Shown piece by piece: positions 34,415-42,986 of a stretch of DNA of 64,000 nt. The notes under the pieces were generated by a model. The model saw nothing but the letters and a program-made list of their open reading frames with translations. It was not told the DNA's origin and did not search any database. Numbering within the stretch: position 1 is the first letter of the stretch; each line of letters starts with the position of its first letter. A program made the position numbers and the translations under genes. Origin of the DNA: Leptospira bourretii (GTDB lineage Bacteria; Spirochaetota; Leptospiria; Leptospirales; Leptospiraceae); contig NZ_RQFW01000016.1 of the NCBI RefSeq assembly GCF_004770145.1, positions 62,001-126,000 of the forward strand. The letters are read 5' to 3'.

Positions 34415-35647
34415 TCACTTAGCGGTTGTTATGATTTTTTCGACTACGTCCAAAATTCTTTGGATGGAGGTCGGATCTCCATAACCACCTGCAGTGGTAA
34501 CGATTACCATATCTAAACTGGGGATGGAGAAAATGAGTTGGCCTCCATTCCCTAGCGCAAGGGACCAAGGAATTTTTTTCTCCAAATAAATCGTTTCTCC
34601 GAGCCACCATTGATACCCATAACCAAGAGACTTTCCATCTTTTCTAAATATTTTTACCTCTGAATCGATTTGAAATTTAAGTGAGTCATTTAACCATTGT
34701 TTTGGAACAATTTGTTTTCCTTTCCAGTATCCATGGTTTAAAACCAACCTGCCTAACTTTAACATATCCCTCGGTCTTAATCGAAGGCCTGCATGGGGAA
34801 GGGCTCTTCCGTTTTGATCTTCCACCCATTCAAAGTTTTGAATTTCTAATGGATCAAATAACCATTCTTTCGCCAATTCTTTTAATGATTTGTTGGTTTT
34901 TAGAATTAGAATATCAGAAAGAACTGAAGTTCCTCCTCCGTTGTAGTTGAATTTAGTCCCTGGTGGGTTTAATATTTTTCTGTCAAAAACAAAACCTGGT
35001 ATGTCCTTTTTCCAAAGGAGTCGTGTTTCATCACTAAATAAAAACCCATACCTCCATTCTTCCCAAGCAAGTCCACTACTCATTGTTAAAAGGTGTTTCC
35101 ATGTAATTTTTTGTTTGGAATCATCCACTGCAACGGGTAACTCAGGGTAAAAAGAAAGAACAGATGTATCTACTCCATCGATTATTTTTTTATCAATAGC
35201 AATCCCAAAAAGTAAAGAAACTACTGATTTACTAACTGACCTTACATCATGTAAGGTATTAGTATCAAATTTAGTTTCTCCATCAAAAGGGAATCTGAGA
35301 CCATAACGTTTATTAAACGAATGGTCTTCTCTGGTATTATAAATTTCTGTTACTAGTTTCCCGTGTCTTTCCATCAGAAAGGAATGAAATTCGCTTTGAT
35401 CCGAACTAATTTCCTTTACCAATTGGCAAAACTTTGTATCATCAAATCCAGATTCGGTCGAATTCGAAATTTCCCAGTCGGAAAAAGTAATTGGTTTGGC
35501 ACAGTTTTCCTTGGCAGTTGGTTCTGAATGGATCGGAAGGTTTGTAAAAGTAAAAAGGAAAAGTGTTACATTGATTAAAATCTTTTTTTGGTTCACGGTT
35601 TGTATCCAAGGATTATGTTTCCGAAATGATAAACGAACGTAAATCAT
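34415..35647 (-). CDS. Beta-lactamase-family serine hydrolase, exported
   Basis: Class-C-beta-lactamase-like hydrolase. Catalytic SxxK is SVSK in DVRSVSKSVVSLLFG, the Tyr motif is YNG in FNYNGGGTSVLSD, and a GxG-like LGNGGQLIFSIP block ends the fold. From the ATG at 35647, the protein has 410 residues with a signal-like segment (KKILINVTLFLFTFTNLPIHS). An upstream in-frame start at 35734 would add 29 very hydrophobic residues; neither has a clear ribosome-binding site. Probably periplasmic, acting on an ester or peptide; true beta-lactam cleavage is not implied. Confidence 0.85.
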   Translation of the reverse strand: MIYVRLSFRKHNPWIQTVNQKKILINVTLFLFTFTNLPIHSEPTAKENCAKPITFSDWEISNSTESGFDDTKFCQLVKEISSDQSEFHSFLMERHGKLVTEIYNTREDHSFNKRYGLRFPFDGETKFDTNTLHDVRSVSKSVVSLLFGIAIDKKIIDGVDTSVLSFYPELPVAVDDSKQKITWKHLLTMSSGLAWEEWRYGFLFSDETRLLWKKDIPGFVFDRKILNPPGTKFNYNGGGTSVLSDILILKTNKSLKELAKEWLFDPLEIQNFEWVEDQNGRALPHAGLRLRPRDMLKLGRLVLNHGYWKGKQIVPKQWLNDSLKFQIDSEVKIFRKDGKSLGYGYQWWLGETIYLEKKIPWSLALGNGGQLIFSIPSLDMVIVTTAGGYGDPTSIQRILDVVEKIITTAK

Positions 35648-35755
35648 TGGAAAATCAAAAAATAGAATGAATATAAAAAATTTGGAAATGAAAAAATCCA
35701 ATGAAGGTGTTGACGAAATGAAAAAAACGATCAAAAATACCGCAGAGGTTTTTCT

Positions 35756-36094
35756 ATGAAAAAAATTCTAATCATCCTAATTAGTTTTGGTTTTGCTACT
35801 ATAGCTTCCCTATCGGCTCATGACCACGACGGTCATGGAAGGAATGCGATGGCTGGGGATCATTTCAAAAAAATGGATGCCAACGGTGACAATAAAGTTT
35901 CTAAAGAAGAATGGCAAAAGTTTCATGATGGATTTTTCACCGAACTTGACAAAGACGCTGATGGATCAGTGACTTTAGAAGAGATGAGGGCCTCTCGTAT
36001 GGAAAAACGAGAAGAGAAAAAAGAAGAAATGAAAGAAAAAGTCAAAGAAGCAAAAGCCAAAAAAAACGATAAAAAGAAAAAACCATCCGAATAA
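35756..36094 (+). CDS. Secreted EF-hand protein
   Basis: A 112-residue exported calcium-binding protein: signal peptide (1 to about 21, ends LSAHD), a His/Asp segment HDHDGHG, two EF-hand loops (DANGDNKVSKEEW near residue 42 and DKDADGSVTLEEM near 66) with all coordinating positions filled, then a very Lys/Glu-rich helical tail. GAGG seven bases before the ATG supports the start. Likely a periplasmic calcium buffer or sensor. It is divergent from the serine hydrolase gene 22 bases away if that gene uses its upstream start. Confidence 0.88.
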   Translation: MKKILIILISFGFATIASLSAHDHDGHGRNAMAGDHFKKMDANGDNKVSKEEWQKFHDGFFTELDKDADGSVTLEEMRASRMEKREEKKEEMKEKVKEAKAKKNDKKKKPSE

Positions 36095-36450
36095 CATCTG
36101 TTTGGGACGGGGCGCCTCGCATTTAGTTCTATCATCGAAATTTCAAAGATGACTCGACCGGGCTCTCCGCTCCAATCTTTGCCCTTCAGGCAAAGGATTT
36201 CCACTGCGATCCCTGGCGCAGGACTTTATTTTTTACTTTGAACGGAATTGAAAAAAGTGTTTCGCCGATTCCACTACAGTTAGATAAAAAACAACCATAG
36301 AAGTTAATACAAATCCAAACTCAATGCACTAGGAGTAGAATTAGAGAATTTCTAATCTGTTTTAGGAGTATCGACATTCATATCGATCGACTTTGACTTT
36401 CGATTGACGTTGGAAAATGAAAGAAACTAAACTGGTCAAATCAAAGTCTT
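36095..36450. other. Intergenic region with a structured GC-rich element
   Basis: No gene is evident in these 356 bases. About 36105-36231 is clearly richer in G and C than its surroundings and strongly structured (separate entry). The rest (36232-36450) is ordinary A/T-rich spacer before the hemolysin III gene; I see no clear promoter. Confidence 0.6.
36105..36231. repeat. Structured GC-rich element, possible dispersed repeat or ncRNA
   Basis: Outer arms GCGCC (36113-36117) and GGCGC (36215-36219) pair, followed inward by TCGCA (36118-36122) with TGCGA (36205-36209). Inside are a hairpin TCATC/GATGA (36132-36136 with 36148-36152) and a perfect 7-bp hairpin CTTTGCC/GGCAAAG (36177-36183 with 36189-36195). 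This multi-branch layout and its composition suggest a mobile intergenic repeat or structured RNA. Only one copy is in the window, so repetition is a guess. Confidence 0.45.
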
Positions 36451-37284
36451 ATGAAAGCGAAAAAATCCAAAACCAAACCATCCAAAAAGTTGAATCATTC
36501 TAGTAAACTAACGAACAAACAAAAAACCTCATCGAAAAAAAAAGAAAATATCCAAGAGAGTTCAACAACTTCCTTTTCCTTCCAAACACAGGGGAACCTT
36601 TCCCACCAATCAACAGCAGAACTCATTGATACCATTCATGAATATTCGATTGGACATGAAATTGCAAATGCAGTCACGCATGGAATTGGAGGTGGACTAA
36701 GCATTGCTGGTCTTTCTATTTTATTGACAATGGCCGTTTTGTATGGTGATGTTTGGCATATTGTGAGTTCCGCGATTTATGGAGCCACTCTCATTCTTTT
36801 GTATCTTGCTTCTACTCTCTACCACGGAATTTATCACGCAGCTACAAAACGCATTTTTAAAGTAATCGATCATGCATCCATTTATTTGTTGATTGCAGGT
36901 ACATACACTCCATTTACACTTGTTAGTTTGCGTGAACACTCGGAGTGGGGATGGACCTTATTTTTAGTCGTTTGGATTTTGGCTTTTGCTGGGGTTCTTT
37001 TATTATTATTGTTCCCAGGAAAATATAGTGGCGCCCGAGTTGTCGTTTATATCTTAATGGGTTGGCTTGCGATTTTTGTTGTCAAAGACATCAGAACGGC
37101 CATTGGAATGGGAGGTATATCTTGGCTTGTAGCAGGTGGGCTTAGTTATACGGTAGGTGTCATTTTTTATCTTTGGGATAGTCTGCCATTCAATCATGCG
37201 ATTTGGCATCTTTTTGTTCTTTCGGGAAGTCTTTGTCATTTTTTTGCAATTTTGTTTTATGTATTACCTCCAGTTGCAAAGTAA
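36451..37284 (+). CDS. Hemolysin III family (PAQR-like) membrane protein
   Basis: A 277-residue integral membrane protein of the HlyIII/YqfA family: Lys/Ser-rich cytoplasmic tail of about 70 residues, then seven membrane helices. Conserved blocks SIGHEIANAVTHGIGGGLSI, ASTLYHGIYHAATKRIFKVI, DHASIYLLIAGTYTPF and the C-terminal FNHAIWHLFVLSGSLCHFFA carry the metal-binding Ser/Asp/His residues of the PAQR fold. Despite the name, lysis activity is not assured; PAQR proteins are thought to be membrane-embedded hydrolases. The long N-tail is unusual for the family. Confidence 0.93.
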   Translation: MKAKKSKTKPSKKLNHSSKLTNKQKTSSKKKENIQESSTTSFSFQTQGNLSHQSTAELIDTIHEYSIGHEIANAVTHGIGGGLSIAGLSILLTMAVLYGDVWHIVSSAIYGATLILLYLASTLYHGIYHAATKRIFKVIDHASIYLLIAGTYTPFTLVSLREHSEWGWTLFLVVWILAFAGVLLLLLFPGKYSGARVVVYILMGWLAIFVVKDIRTAIGMGGISWLVAGGLSYTVGVIFYLWDSLPFNHAIWHLFVLSGSLCHFFAILFYVLPPVAK

Positions 37285-37364
37285 AAAAATGATTTGTCAA
37301 TTAATTGCAAAACAGTAGAATTCACTCCTCTTTTTGTTTTTAAAGCAAAAAGTAAGGAGAATAT

Positions 37365-37652
37365 ATGAGAACATTGGTCACGATTAGTTTTATGCTGATG
37401 ATGGTCCTAGGTACAACATCCTTAGTTGCCGAAGATTGTTTTCTTTGTGGAAATGGTAGTTCGAATGGTTGTGAACAATGCCGCGGAAAGGATCGAAAGG
37501 CATGTGAGGCAAAAGGTTGTAAAATTTCGGGTACAGCTTCTTGTTCGACTGCAGCCAATGTAAAGGTTTGCCGAGTGGATCACTCGTCTAAAGATCTGAC
37601 CTTTGTAGAAACTTTAAGACAAATGGAAAGAACTCAAATAAAAACAAATTAA
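37365..37652 (+). CDS. Small secreted cysteine-rich protein
   Basis: I do not recognise a family. The 95-residue precursor has a clean signal peptide (1 to about 22, ends SLVAED) and eight cysteines in the mature part, six of them in pairs spaced CxxC, CxxC and CxxxxC, so it is likely a disulfide-bonded or metal-binding periplasmic protein. AAGGAG seven bases before ATG fixes the start. Alone between hemolysin III and a convergent oxidoreductase; a strong hairpin follows. Confidence 0.75.
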   Translation: MRTLVTISFMLMMVLGTTSLVAEDCFLCGNGSSNGCEQCRGKDRKACEAKGCKISGTASCSTAANVKVCRVDHSSKDLTFVETLRQMERTQIKTN

Positions 37653-37664
37653 ATCTCTTGTAGT

Positions 37665-37688
37665 GCTACCACAAATTGTTGTGGTAGC
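37665..37688. terminator. Strong hairpin between convergent genes
   Basis: GCTACCACAA (37665-37674) and TTGTGGTAGC (37679-37688) form a perfect 10-bp stem with a 4-base loop, 12 bases after the Cys-rich gene and 27 before the end of the oxidoreductase gene. T-rich tails are weak on both sides; likely a shared terminator. Confidence 0.65.
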
Positions 37689-37715
37689 TCTTGAAATGTA
37701 TCATATAGGCAGAGA

Positions 37716-38675
37716 TTATTTAGTTATTTCGATTACGACATTTCCTTTTTTGTGTCCTGCTTCCACATATCGATGGGCTTCTACCATTGTTTCCAGTCGG
37801 AAAGACCTATCGATCACTACCTTAAAGATTCCTTTTTTAGTGAGTTCAGTTAAAAAATTTAAGTTTTCTAAAGTCTCAGCGATTGGTCCAAATTTAATAT
37901 TGATGTGTTTCGTCAGAGATATCCAAGCTGCCTGAAACATTTCTTTGAAGGAAGCACCTACTAAAACCAAAACTCCCCCTTCTGAGAGATGTAGTAAATT
38001 GGACGTTATAGAGGATTTCCCAACGCACTCAAATACAACATCATATTTTTTGTTATGTGATTCTGAAAAAAAAGTTTCATAATCCATAACAAAATCCGCA
38101 CCTAATGATTTAACTAATTGGAAATTTCCTTTGCTACAAACGGCTGTTACTACAATGCCAAAATGTTTTGCCAATTGGATGGTTGCTGTTCCTACAGAAC
38201 TTGAGGCCCCATAAATAATCATTGTTTGGTTTTTTTGTAAGTTGCATTTTTGAAGGAAATCAAGAGCTGTTAAACTTCCAAATGGTAATGCAGCTCCTTC
38301 GGGAAATGATATTTCTTTTGGAAGGATTGTGATCACAGATGATTCTTTGATACAAACGTATTCTGCATATGCACCCATTTGCATTCCAGCGGATCCAAAT
38401 ACTTTATCTCCAATTTTGAATTTTGTGACATTTTCACCGACAGCTTCAACAACTCCGGAAATCGATAATCCAAGGACTGGTTTTTTGGGTTTAAAAATTC
38501 CAAAGTATAATTTTGCTAGTTTAGGATCTGCTTTGCGAATGCGCCAATCACCAGAATTGACTGCGGTATTGTAATTTTTGATTCTGATTTCATCTTTTTT
38601 TGGCGTTGGGATCTCCCATTCTTCCAGTTTTAAAACTTCAGGTGGTCCATAATTTCTATAAGTAATTACTTTCAA
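37716..38675 (-). CDS. MDR-superfamily NAD(P)H oxidoreductase, quinone reductase-like
   Basis: A 319-residue medium-chain dehydrogenase/reductase of the zinc-independent quinone oxidoreductase type: VITYRNYGPPEVLKLEEW at the start, SGVVEAVGENVTKFKIGDKV, and the cofactor block MIIYGASSSVGTATIQLAKH. The catalytic-zinc and structural-zinc cysteine sets of alcohol dehydrogenases are absent. It probably reduces quinones or enones with NADPH in the cytoplasm. It is divergent from a TetR gene with a perfect palindrome between, so it is likely induced by a small toxic compound. Confidence 0.9.
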   Translation of the reverse strand: MKVITYRNYGPPEVLKLEEWEIPTPKKDEIRIKNYNTAVNSGDWRIRKADPKLAKLYFGIFKPKKPVLGLSISGVVEAVGENVTKFKIGDKVFGSAGMQMGAYAEYVCIKESSVITILPKEISFPEGAALPFGSLTALDFLQKCNLQKNQTMIIYGASSSVGTATIQLAKHFGIVVTAVCSKGNFQLVKSLGADFVMDYETFFSESHNKKYDVVFECVGKSSITSNLLHLSEGGVLVLVGASFKEMFQAAWISLTKHINIKFGPIAETLENLNFLTELTKKGIFKVVIDRSFRLETMVEAHRYVEAGHKKGNVVIEITK

Positions 38676-38700
38676 AGAGTTGACTCCTGTTAGGATTTAG

Positions 38701-38715
38701 ACTTACACTGTAAGT
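38701..38715. promoter_or_regulatory. Candidate TetR operator
   Basis: ACTTACACTGTAAGT is a perfect 7-1-7 palindrome 26 bases upstream of the oxidoreductase start and 81 bases before the divergent tetR start. Typical size and place for a TetR-type operator controlling both genes. Confidence 0.65.
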
Positions 38716-38795
38716 ATGTCAACATAATTTATTTACTGATTGTGCTATTTTTTAAAATAAGTTATAGTGATATTTAGGATAAAAAGAGTTTGTTT

Positions 38796-39500
38796 ATGGT
38801 AAAAAAGAAAACTGGGAAACCAAATAAAAATCCACTAAAAACAAATTTAAAAAAAAGGAATACCCTATCGAAAGGATTGGTTCTAACGACTGCAATCCAA
38901 TTGGCGGATGAGTCCGGTTTAGAAGAATTATCGATGAGAAGTTTAGCCGTACGCCTTGGTGTTGAGGCAATGTCTTTGTACAATCATGTAAAAAATAAAG
39001 ATGAACTTTTGGATGGAATGGTTGATTCTGTTGTCTCTCAAATCGCTTTACCGAAGATAGGTGGTGACTGGAAAAAAGAAATGAAAAAGAGGGCTAGATC
39101 TGCTAGGGAGATTTTAAATTTACATCCATGGTCAACTATGTTGATTGTTTCTCGGATCAATGTAGGACCTGCTATGTTATCTTATTTTGATGCTACGCTT
39201 GGTTGCCTTTATTCTGCCGGATTTTCATTACCTATGGCAGATCATATTATCAATGCCGTCGATAGTCATATATATGGTTATATATTACAAGAATTGAATT
39301 TCCCTATTGATCCCAAAGAATATTCCAAAGCAGCAAAAGGTTTTTTGCCCAGTTTGGAAAAAAGTCCCTTCTTCTATTTGACTAGTTTAACAAAAAAAGT
39401 TGTGTCCGGAAAATACAATGGTCTTCATGATTTTGAATTCGGTTTGGACTTAATTTTAAACGGTATCAATGTTAATCTAAATTTTTTCCAAAAAAAATGA
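38796..39500 (+). CDS. TetR/AcrR-family regulator with TetR-type C domain
   Basis: From ATG 38796, a 234-residue repressor: Lys-rich N-tail, helix-turn-helix (about 37-70; SMRSLAVRLGVEAMSLYNHV) and a ligand domain of the tetracycline-repressor-like class (starts near MVDSVVSQIALP). A TTG six bases earlier is also in frame. Divergent from the quinone reductase-like gene, which it probably represses through the palindrome at 38701. The ligand is unknown. Confidence 0.9.
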   Translation: MVKKKTGKPNKNPLKTNLKKRNTLSKGLVLTTAIQLADESGLEELSMRSLAVRLGVEAMSLYNHVKNKDELLDGMVDSVVSQIALPKIGGDWKKEMKKRARSAREILNLHPWSTMLIVSRINVGPAMLSYFDATLGCLYSAGFSLPMADHIINAVDSHIYGYILQELNFPIDPKEYSKAAKGFLPSLEKSPFFYLTSLTKKVVSGKYNGLHDFEFGLDLILNGINVNLNFFQKK

Positions 39501-39512
39501 CGTTTTGATTCG

Positions 39513-40196
39513 TTATTGGATTGGTAAGGAGGACCACTTTGTTTCTTCTAAATCTAGTTTTGTTTGTTTTTTCATTTCTTCAATGATTTCTGATGTTTGT
39601 ATGATCTCTTTAAATCCTGAATACCCTGAACTATCTGATTGCCCGGCATCACCAGTTAGCAGAGTGGAAATGATGGCAGAACTAATTTTAGTACTTAAAC
39701 TCGTTTTAAAGCTTCCTACTATAGATTCACCTACATTGTCCATATCAGGATCAATACCTAATTTGTTTTGGTTGAAATCTCCTATATATTTTCCCAACAC
39801 AATGATTTGATTTGGTTTCACCGAAAATTTTGATTTCTCTAGATTTTGGCGATCCATGATATAATACACATTCGCTTGTTTTTTTGTTTGTGGGTCTATT
39901 TCTTGGACATGTGCACCTACAAATGCATATTCGCCTGGCTCGATATTGAAAACGTAATATCTTGATCTTGTTAAAAAATTAGTTTCTACCATTTTTAACT
40001 CACTGATATTATTTTTCGATTTGTCTAGTTTGACAAACATGACCCTAATAGGGTAAAAGTATCCCATTAAAATTTTGGGTATAACGAATTCGAAAACAAT
40101 TGCAGAAGATTGATTCTGGGAATTGGGCACAATGTCCGGTTTGACCCTGCAGCTGAATAATGTTATCGTCAGTAGTAATAAAAAAATATTTCTCAT
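39513..40196 (-). CDS. Putative lipoprotein of unknown function
   Basis: No family recognised. The 227-residue precursor has a short signal peptide with lipobox TLFSC (Cys16). The mature region is beta-rich (FEFVIPKILMGYFYPIRVMF, YYVFNIEPGEYAFVGAHVQE, the latter like a PEGA/carboxypeptidase-regulatory-type strand pair) and ends in a Glu/Lys-rich helix. Likely anchored in the outer or inner membrane. It follows the porin-like gene on the same strand after a 138-base gap, so common transcription is possible. Confidence 0.65.
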   Translation of the reverse strand: MRNIFLLLLTITLFSCRVKPDIVPNSQNQSSAIVFEFVIPKILMGYFYPIRVMFVKLDKSKNNISELKMVETNFLTRSRYYVFNIEPGEYAFVGAHVQEIDPQTKKQANVYYIMDRQNLEKSKFSVKPNQIIVLGKYIGDFNQNKLGIDPDMDNVGESIVGSFKTSLSTKISSAIISTLLTGDAGQSDSSGYSGFKEIIQTSEIIEEMKKQTKLDLEETKWSSLPIQ

Positions 40197-40334
40197 TTTT
40201 TGTTAGGACTTTTTGTATGAATCATAGTGGATGTTTTTTTATAAAAAGGTCAACAATAATCTGCTTTGAGTTTCGGTGGAGAAGTTGAAAAAAAGCCAGA
40301 AATGTTCTGGCCTGAGGATTTTTTTGTATAACTG

Positions 40335-42158
40335 TTAAATAGCAAACACACTCTGGAAGGTAAAGTAACTTGAGTTTGGTTTGAAATCATACCGATGGTA
40401 TGGATCGGTTTCGTATGGATTATTTTTTTGATTTCGAATCGCATCTCCCGCATATAAAGAACTAGCACCAAACCAAAAGGAAACATTTTCGAATGGTGTG
40501 ACGATATAGATAAGATTAATTTCTGTGGCCACATGCCTTCCTAACTTTGGTCGGTTCTGATTATATGCTTCTGTATTATAGTAATCTTCAGTCGATGCGG
40601 TTTCCCCTGTGGCTTTACTCCCTGCAACATAGTTATTGTTATCATAATAACCATCTTGGAGTTTTACTTTATAATACCAGTGTGGGTTAATAATAAATAC
40701 TCCCCACTTTGCAGATTCATATTTAATATGAACGGAATAGTCTTTGATGTTTTGCCAGAAAACCATTCCCGAATTTCCGTTTCCTGAGAATGGCATCCCA
40801 CCTCCGGCCATTCGTCTTGTTGCAAAGAGTGGGTTGTACGTCGCAACACTTCCATCATTTCTATTGGGGTCCCCAGAAGCCTGGACATATTGTACGCCAA
40901 TTCGAAATTCTTTTACAGGTGTGTAACCTAACTGAACGGCAACGATATTTGCTTTGTATTGAACTCGGGATGATAAAGGAGGGGGCTCTCCGGTTTTTTT
41001 ATCCGTTGTATATGTTCCTGTTTGGTTTAGCCAATCTGGCGATACTCTTTCTCCATTAAATCCTGTTTGCCATGCAGCTTCTACCATCCAGTCAATCCCT
41101 GTTTCACTTGCGATTGTATTATTTTTAGTCCTGTTAGTAAGTCGAAATCCAGAAGTGTTGAGTTGGTCTGGACCTCGGTAATAAATATCTGATCCATAGT
41201 TTGCCGTTGTATTGGTTGCTTTTTGTTTTTGTTTGTAAAGGGTGAAATTATAAACTTCAATTCCTAACCATTCCCATGGTTTATATCCATAGTGAGCACC
41301 ATAATAAGAAGCATTTCCTGTCCCACCAAGCCTTGTGGAATTGTTGGAGACCATACTGTTGGCGTTGTTTTCTGAACCAATGATTGCACCAAAAAAATCT
41401 AAACTTTGTTTTTGGATGGTAATTGTTGTTCGCACAGCATCAAAAGAGTTCCCATTCAAACTATCATTTCGAGACCCCAAAATCCTTCCATCTCCATAGT
41501 CCAAAATTTGGCGACCCGTACGAACTCGAAACATTTGGTTGGTTGTTTTTAAATCCAAAAATGCTTCCCGAAAACCAGTATAATTGTTTAAAGCAACTTC
41601 TTTTTGTTTGGTGGTATCGACTAGTGTTCCTCCATTTGGGATCACACCAAATTTTTGATCAGCGGCTCCACTTGTGATTTCTCCACCCCAAAGGCGTACA
41701 TCCTGTAGCGTGATTTTAAATAAAATATTTGGTGATAAGTCTCCAATCACATAAAACTGAGTTTGGTTGCTTACCGTATTTCGATTGTCAGGTGTGGACC
41801 TGTCAAAGTCTGTATTATAAAGTGAGTCTGCTTTTGGTCGTATTCCAAATCCAACACGGAAACGATCGGCAAACCAAAGATTAGTGTTTTCCTGCATCGC
41901 CTTTCTTTGTTTTGCGGTAACCTGTAAACTTTTTAAGTATTCTCCGGATAAATTTCCTTTCATCGGACTCACGTATTCAACAGGTTCTTCCGGCAAAGCA
42001 GGGGGTTGTGGTGGTGGCGTTGGCGGAGGGGGTGGAGTTTCAGGCACTTCTTTTTTAGTAGGAGTGATGAACTGTGCTTCCAAAGGTATGGTAAAGTAAG
42101 ATAATAAAAATCCAAACCATAAGAGACCAATGATCATTCGATGATTGCCTGCGTACAT
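40335..42158 (-). CDS. Alginate-export-family outer-membrane porin
   Basis: A 607-residue outer-membrane beta-barrel: signal peptide (ends IPLEAQF, about residue 29), a proline-rich periplasmic linker (about 36-60, runs of Pro), then alternating amphipathic strands with the alginate_exp signature VRTGRQILDYGDGRILGSRN and SFDAVRTTI. Abundant Tyr/Trp/Asn and a final strand ending FQSVFAI support a barrel. In Leptospira, such proteins are general porin-like channels; alginate transport itself is not implied. The proline linker is unusual and might cross the peptidoglycan layer. Confidence 0.85.
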   Translation of the reverse strand: MYAGNHRMIIGLLWFGFLLSYFTIPLEAQFITPTKKEVPETPPPPPTPPPQPPALPEEPVEYVSPMKGNLSGEYLKSLQVTAKQRKAMQENTNLWFADRFRVGFGIRPKADSLYNTDFDRSTPDNRNTVSNQTQFYVIGDLSPNILFKITLQDVRLWGGEITSGAADQKFGVIPNGGTLVDTTKQKEVALNNYTGFREAFLDLKTTNQMFRVRTGRQILDYGDGRILGSRNDSLNGNSFDAVRTTITIQKQSLDFFGAIIGSENNANSMVSNNSTRLGGTGNASYYGAHYGYKPWEWLGIEVYNFTLYKQKQKATNTTANYGSDIYYRGPDQLNTSGFRLTNRTKNNTIASETGIDWMVEAAWQTGFNGERVSPDWLNQTGTYTTDKKTGEPPPLSSRVQYKANIVAVQLGYTPVKEFRIGVQYVQASGDPNRNDGSVATYNPLFATRRMAGGGMPFSGNGNSGMVFWQNIKDYSVHIKYESAKWGVFIINPHWYYKVKLQDGYYDNNNYVAGSKATGETASTEDYYNTEAYNQNRPKLGRHVATEINLIYIVTPFENVSFWFGASSLYAGDAIRNQKNNPYETDPYHRYDFKPNSSYFTFQSVFAI

Positions 42159-42280
42159 TTGATACCACCTGTGTTTTGAGCCAGTGGATATAGTTTATAA
42201 CAACATTCAAATCTTATATTTTTTGATGGGTAGGAATCTTAGGATTTGTCATAGGAATCAAATGGAAATTTGGAAAGAAA

Positions 42281-42841
42281 TTATCTTTTGAGTTGGCGCC
42301 ATCCTTCATGGTCTAATTTTTTCATCGTTTTTCGATTGTTTTCAAAAATACTGTCAATATTTGGATGCGTGTCAACGATTCGACTGATGGAATCTTCACG
42401 TAACAAATGTAATATAGGATAAGGAGATCGTCCAACAAAATTAGTTATGTCGTCTATGTGTTGGTCAGCAAACTGAAATTGAGGATGGAAGTTTGCGATT
42501 TGTATGATCCCTTCCAAATCCAATTGGCGAAGGAGAAGGTCCGTCTCATCTAAAAAATCATTTTGATCTAGAAAATCATCCAAAACATAAGGATGGATGA
42601 GGAGGGTAGTTTCAACTTGAAGGGGATCACTCGAAACAATGGTATTTAATTCTGATTTTAGATCAGTTAAAAGTTCTTTGGTGTTTTGGGAATTGCTGAT
42701 CGTATAACGAATTGTATTGGATAAAAAGCTAGGTTTTGCAAAAGGACAAAGGTTAAGTCCTATCACTGCTTTTTGAATCCATTCTTTTGTTTTGAATAAA
42801 ATCTCATCTGCAGTCTCTGAATGCTTTGGTTGTTTTTCCAA
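42281..42841 (-). CDS. DUF1415 family protein
   Basis: A 186-residue cytoplasmic protein of the DUF1415 family, whose function is not established. Family blocks are intact: WIQKAVIGLNLCPFAKPSFL near the start, IQIANFHPQFQFAD, and NFVGRSPYPILHLLREDSIS. It is divergent from the EBO cluster with a 145-base intergenic region; whether it is related to that cluster is unknown. Confidence 0.88.
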   Translation of the reverse strand: MEKQPKHSETADEILFKTKEWIQKAVIGLNLCPFAKPSFLSNTIRYTISNSQNTKELLTDLKSELNTIVSSDPLQVETTLLIHPYVLDDFLDQNDFLDETDLLLRQLDLEGIIQIANFHPQFQFADQHIDDITNFVGRSPYPILHLLREDSISRIVDTHPNIDSIFENNRKTMKKLDHEGWRQLKR

Positions 42842-42950
42842 TTTGTATCCTTTTATTTCCGATTCTTTGTTGATTTCAGAAAACCGAACATTAAAAACAA
42901 GCCAATTGTTCGAGATTCGGATTTTGTTAGCGATTATTTGATTTACGAAG

Positions 42951-42963
42951 TGACCCTAGGTCA
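42951..42963. promoter_or_regulatory. Palindrome upstream of eboA
   Basis: TGACCCTAGGTCA is a 5-3-5 palindrome (TGACC/GGTCA) ending 23 bases before the eboA ATG. Position suits an operator of the EBO cluster; the downstream cyclic-nucleotide-domain regulator is one candidate binder, but the motif is not a classic CRP site. Confidence 0.4.
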
Positions 42964-42986
42964 GAAGATTTCAAATATCTCTTCCT

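Noticed and set aside
36105..36231. Integron attC-like site
   Set aside because: Large foldable element with GCGCC arms, but I find no matching RYYYAAC/GTTRRRY core pair and no integrase or cassette array nearby.
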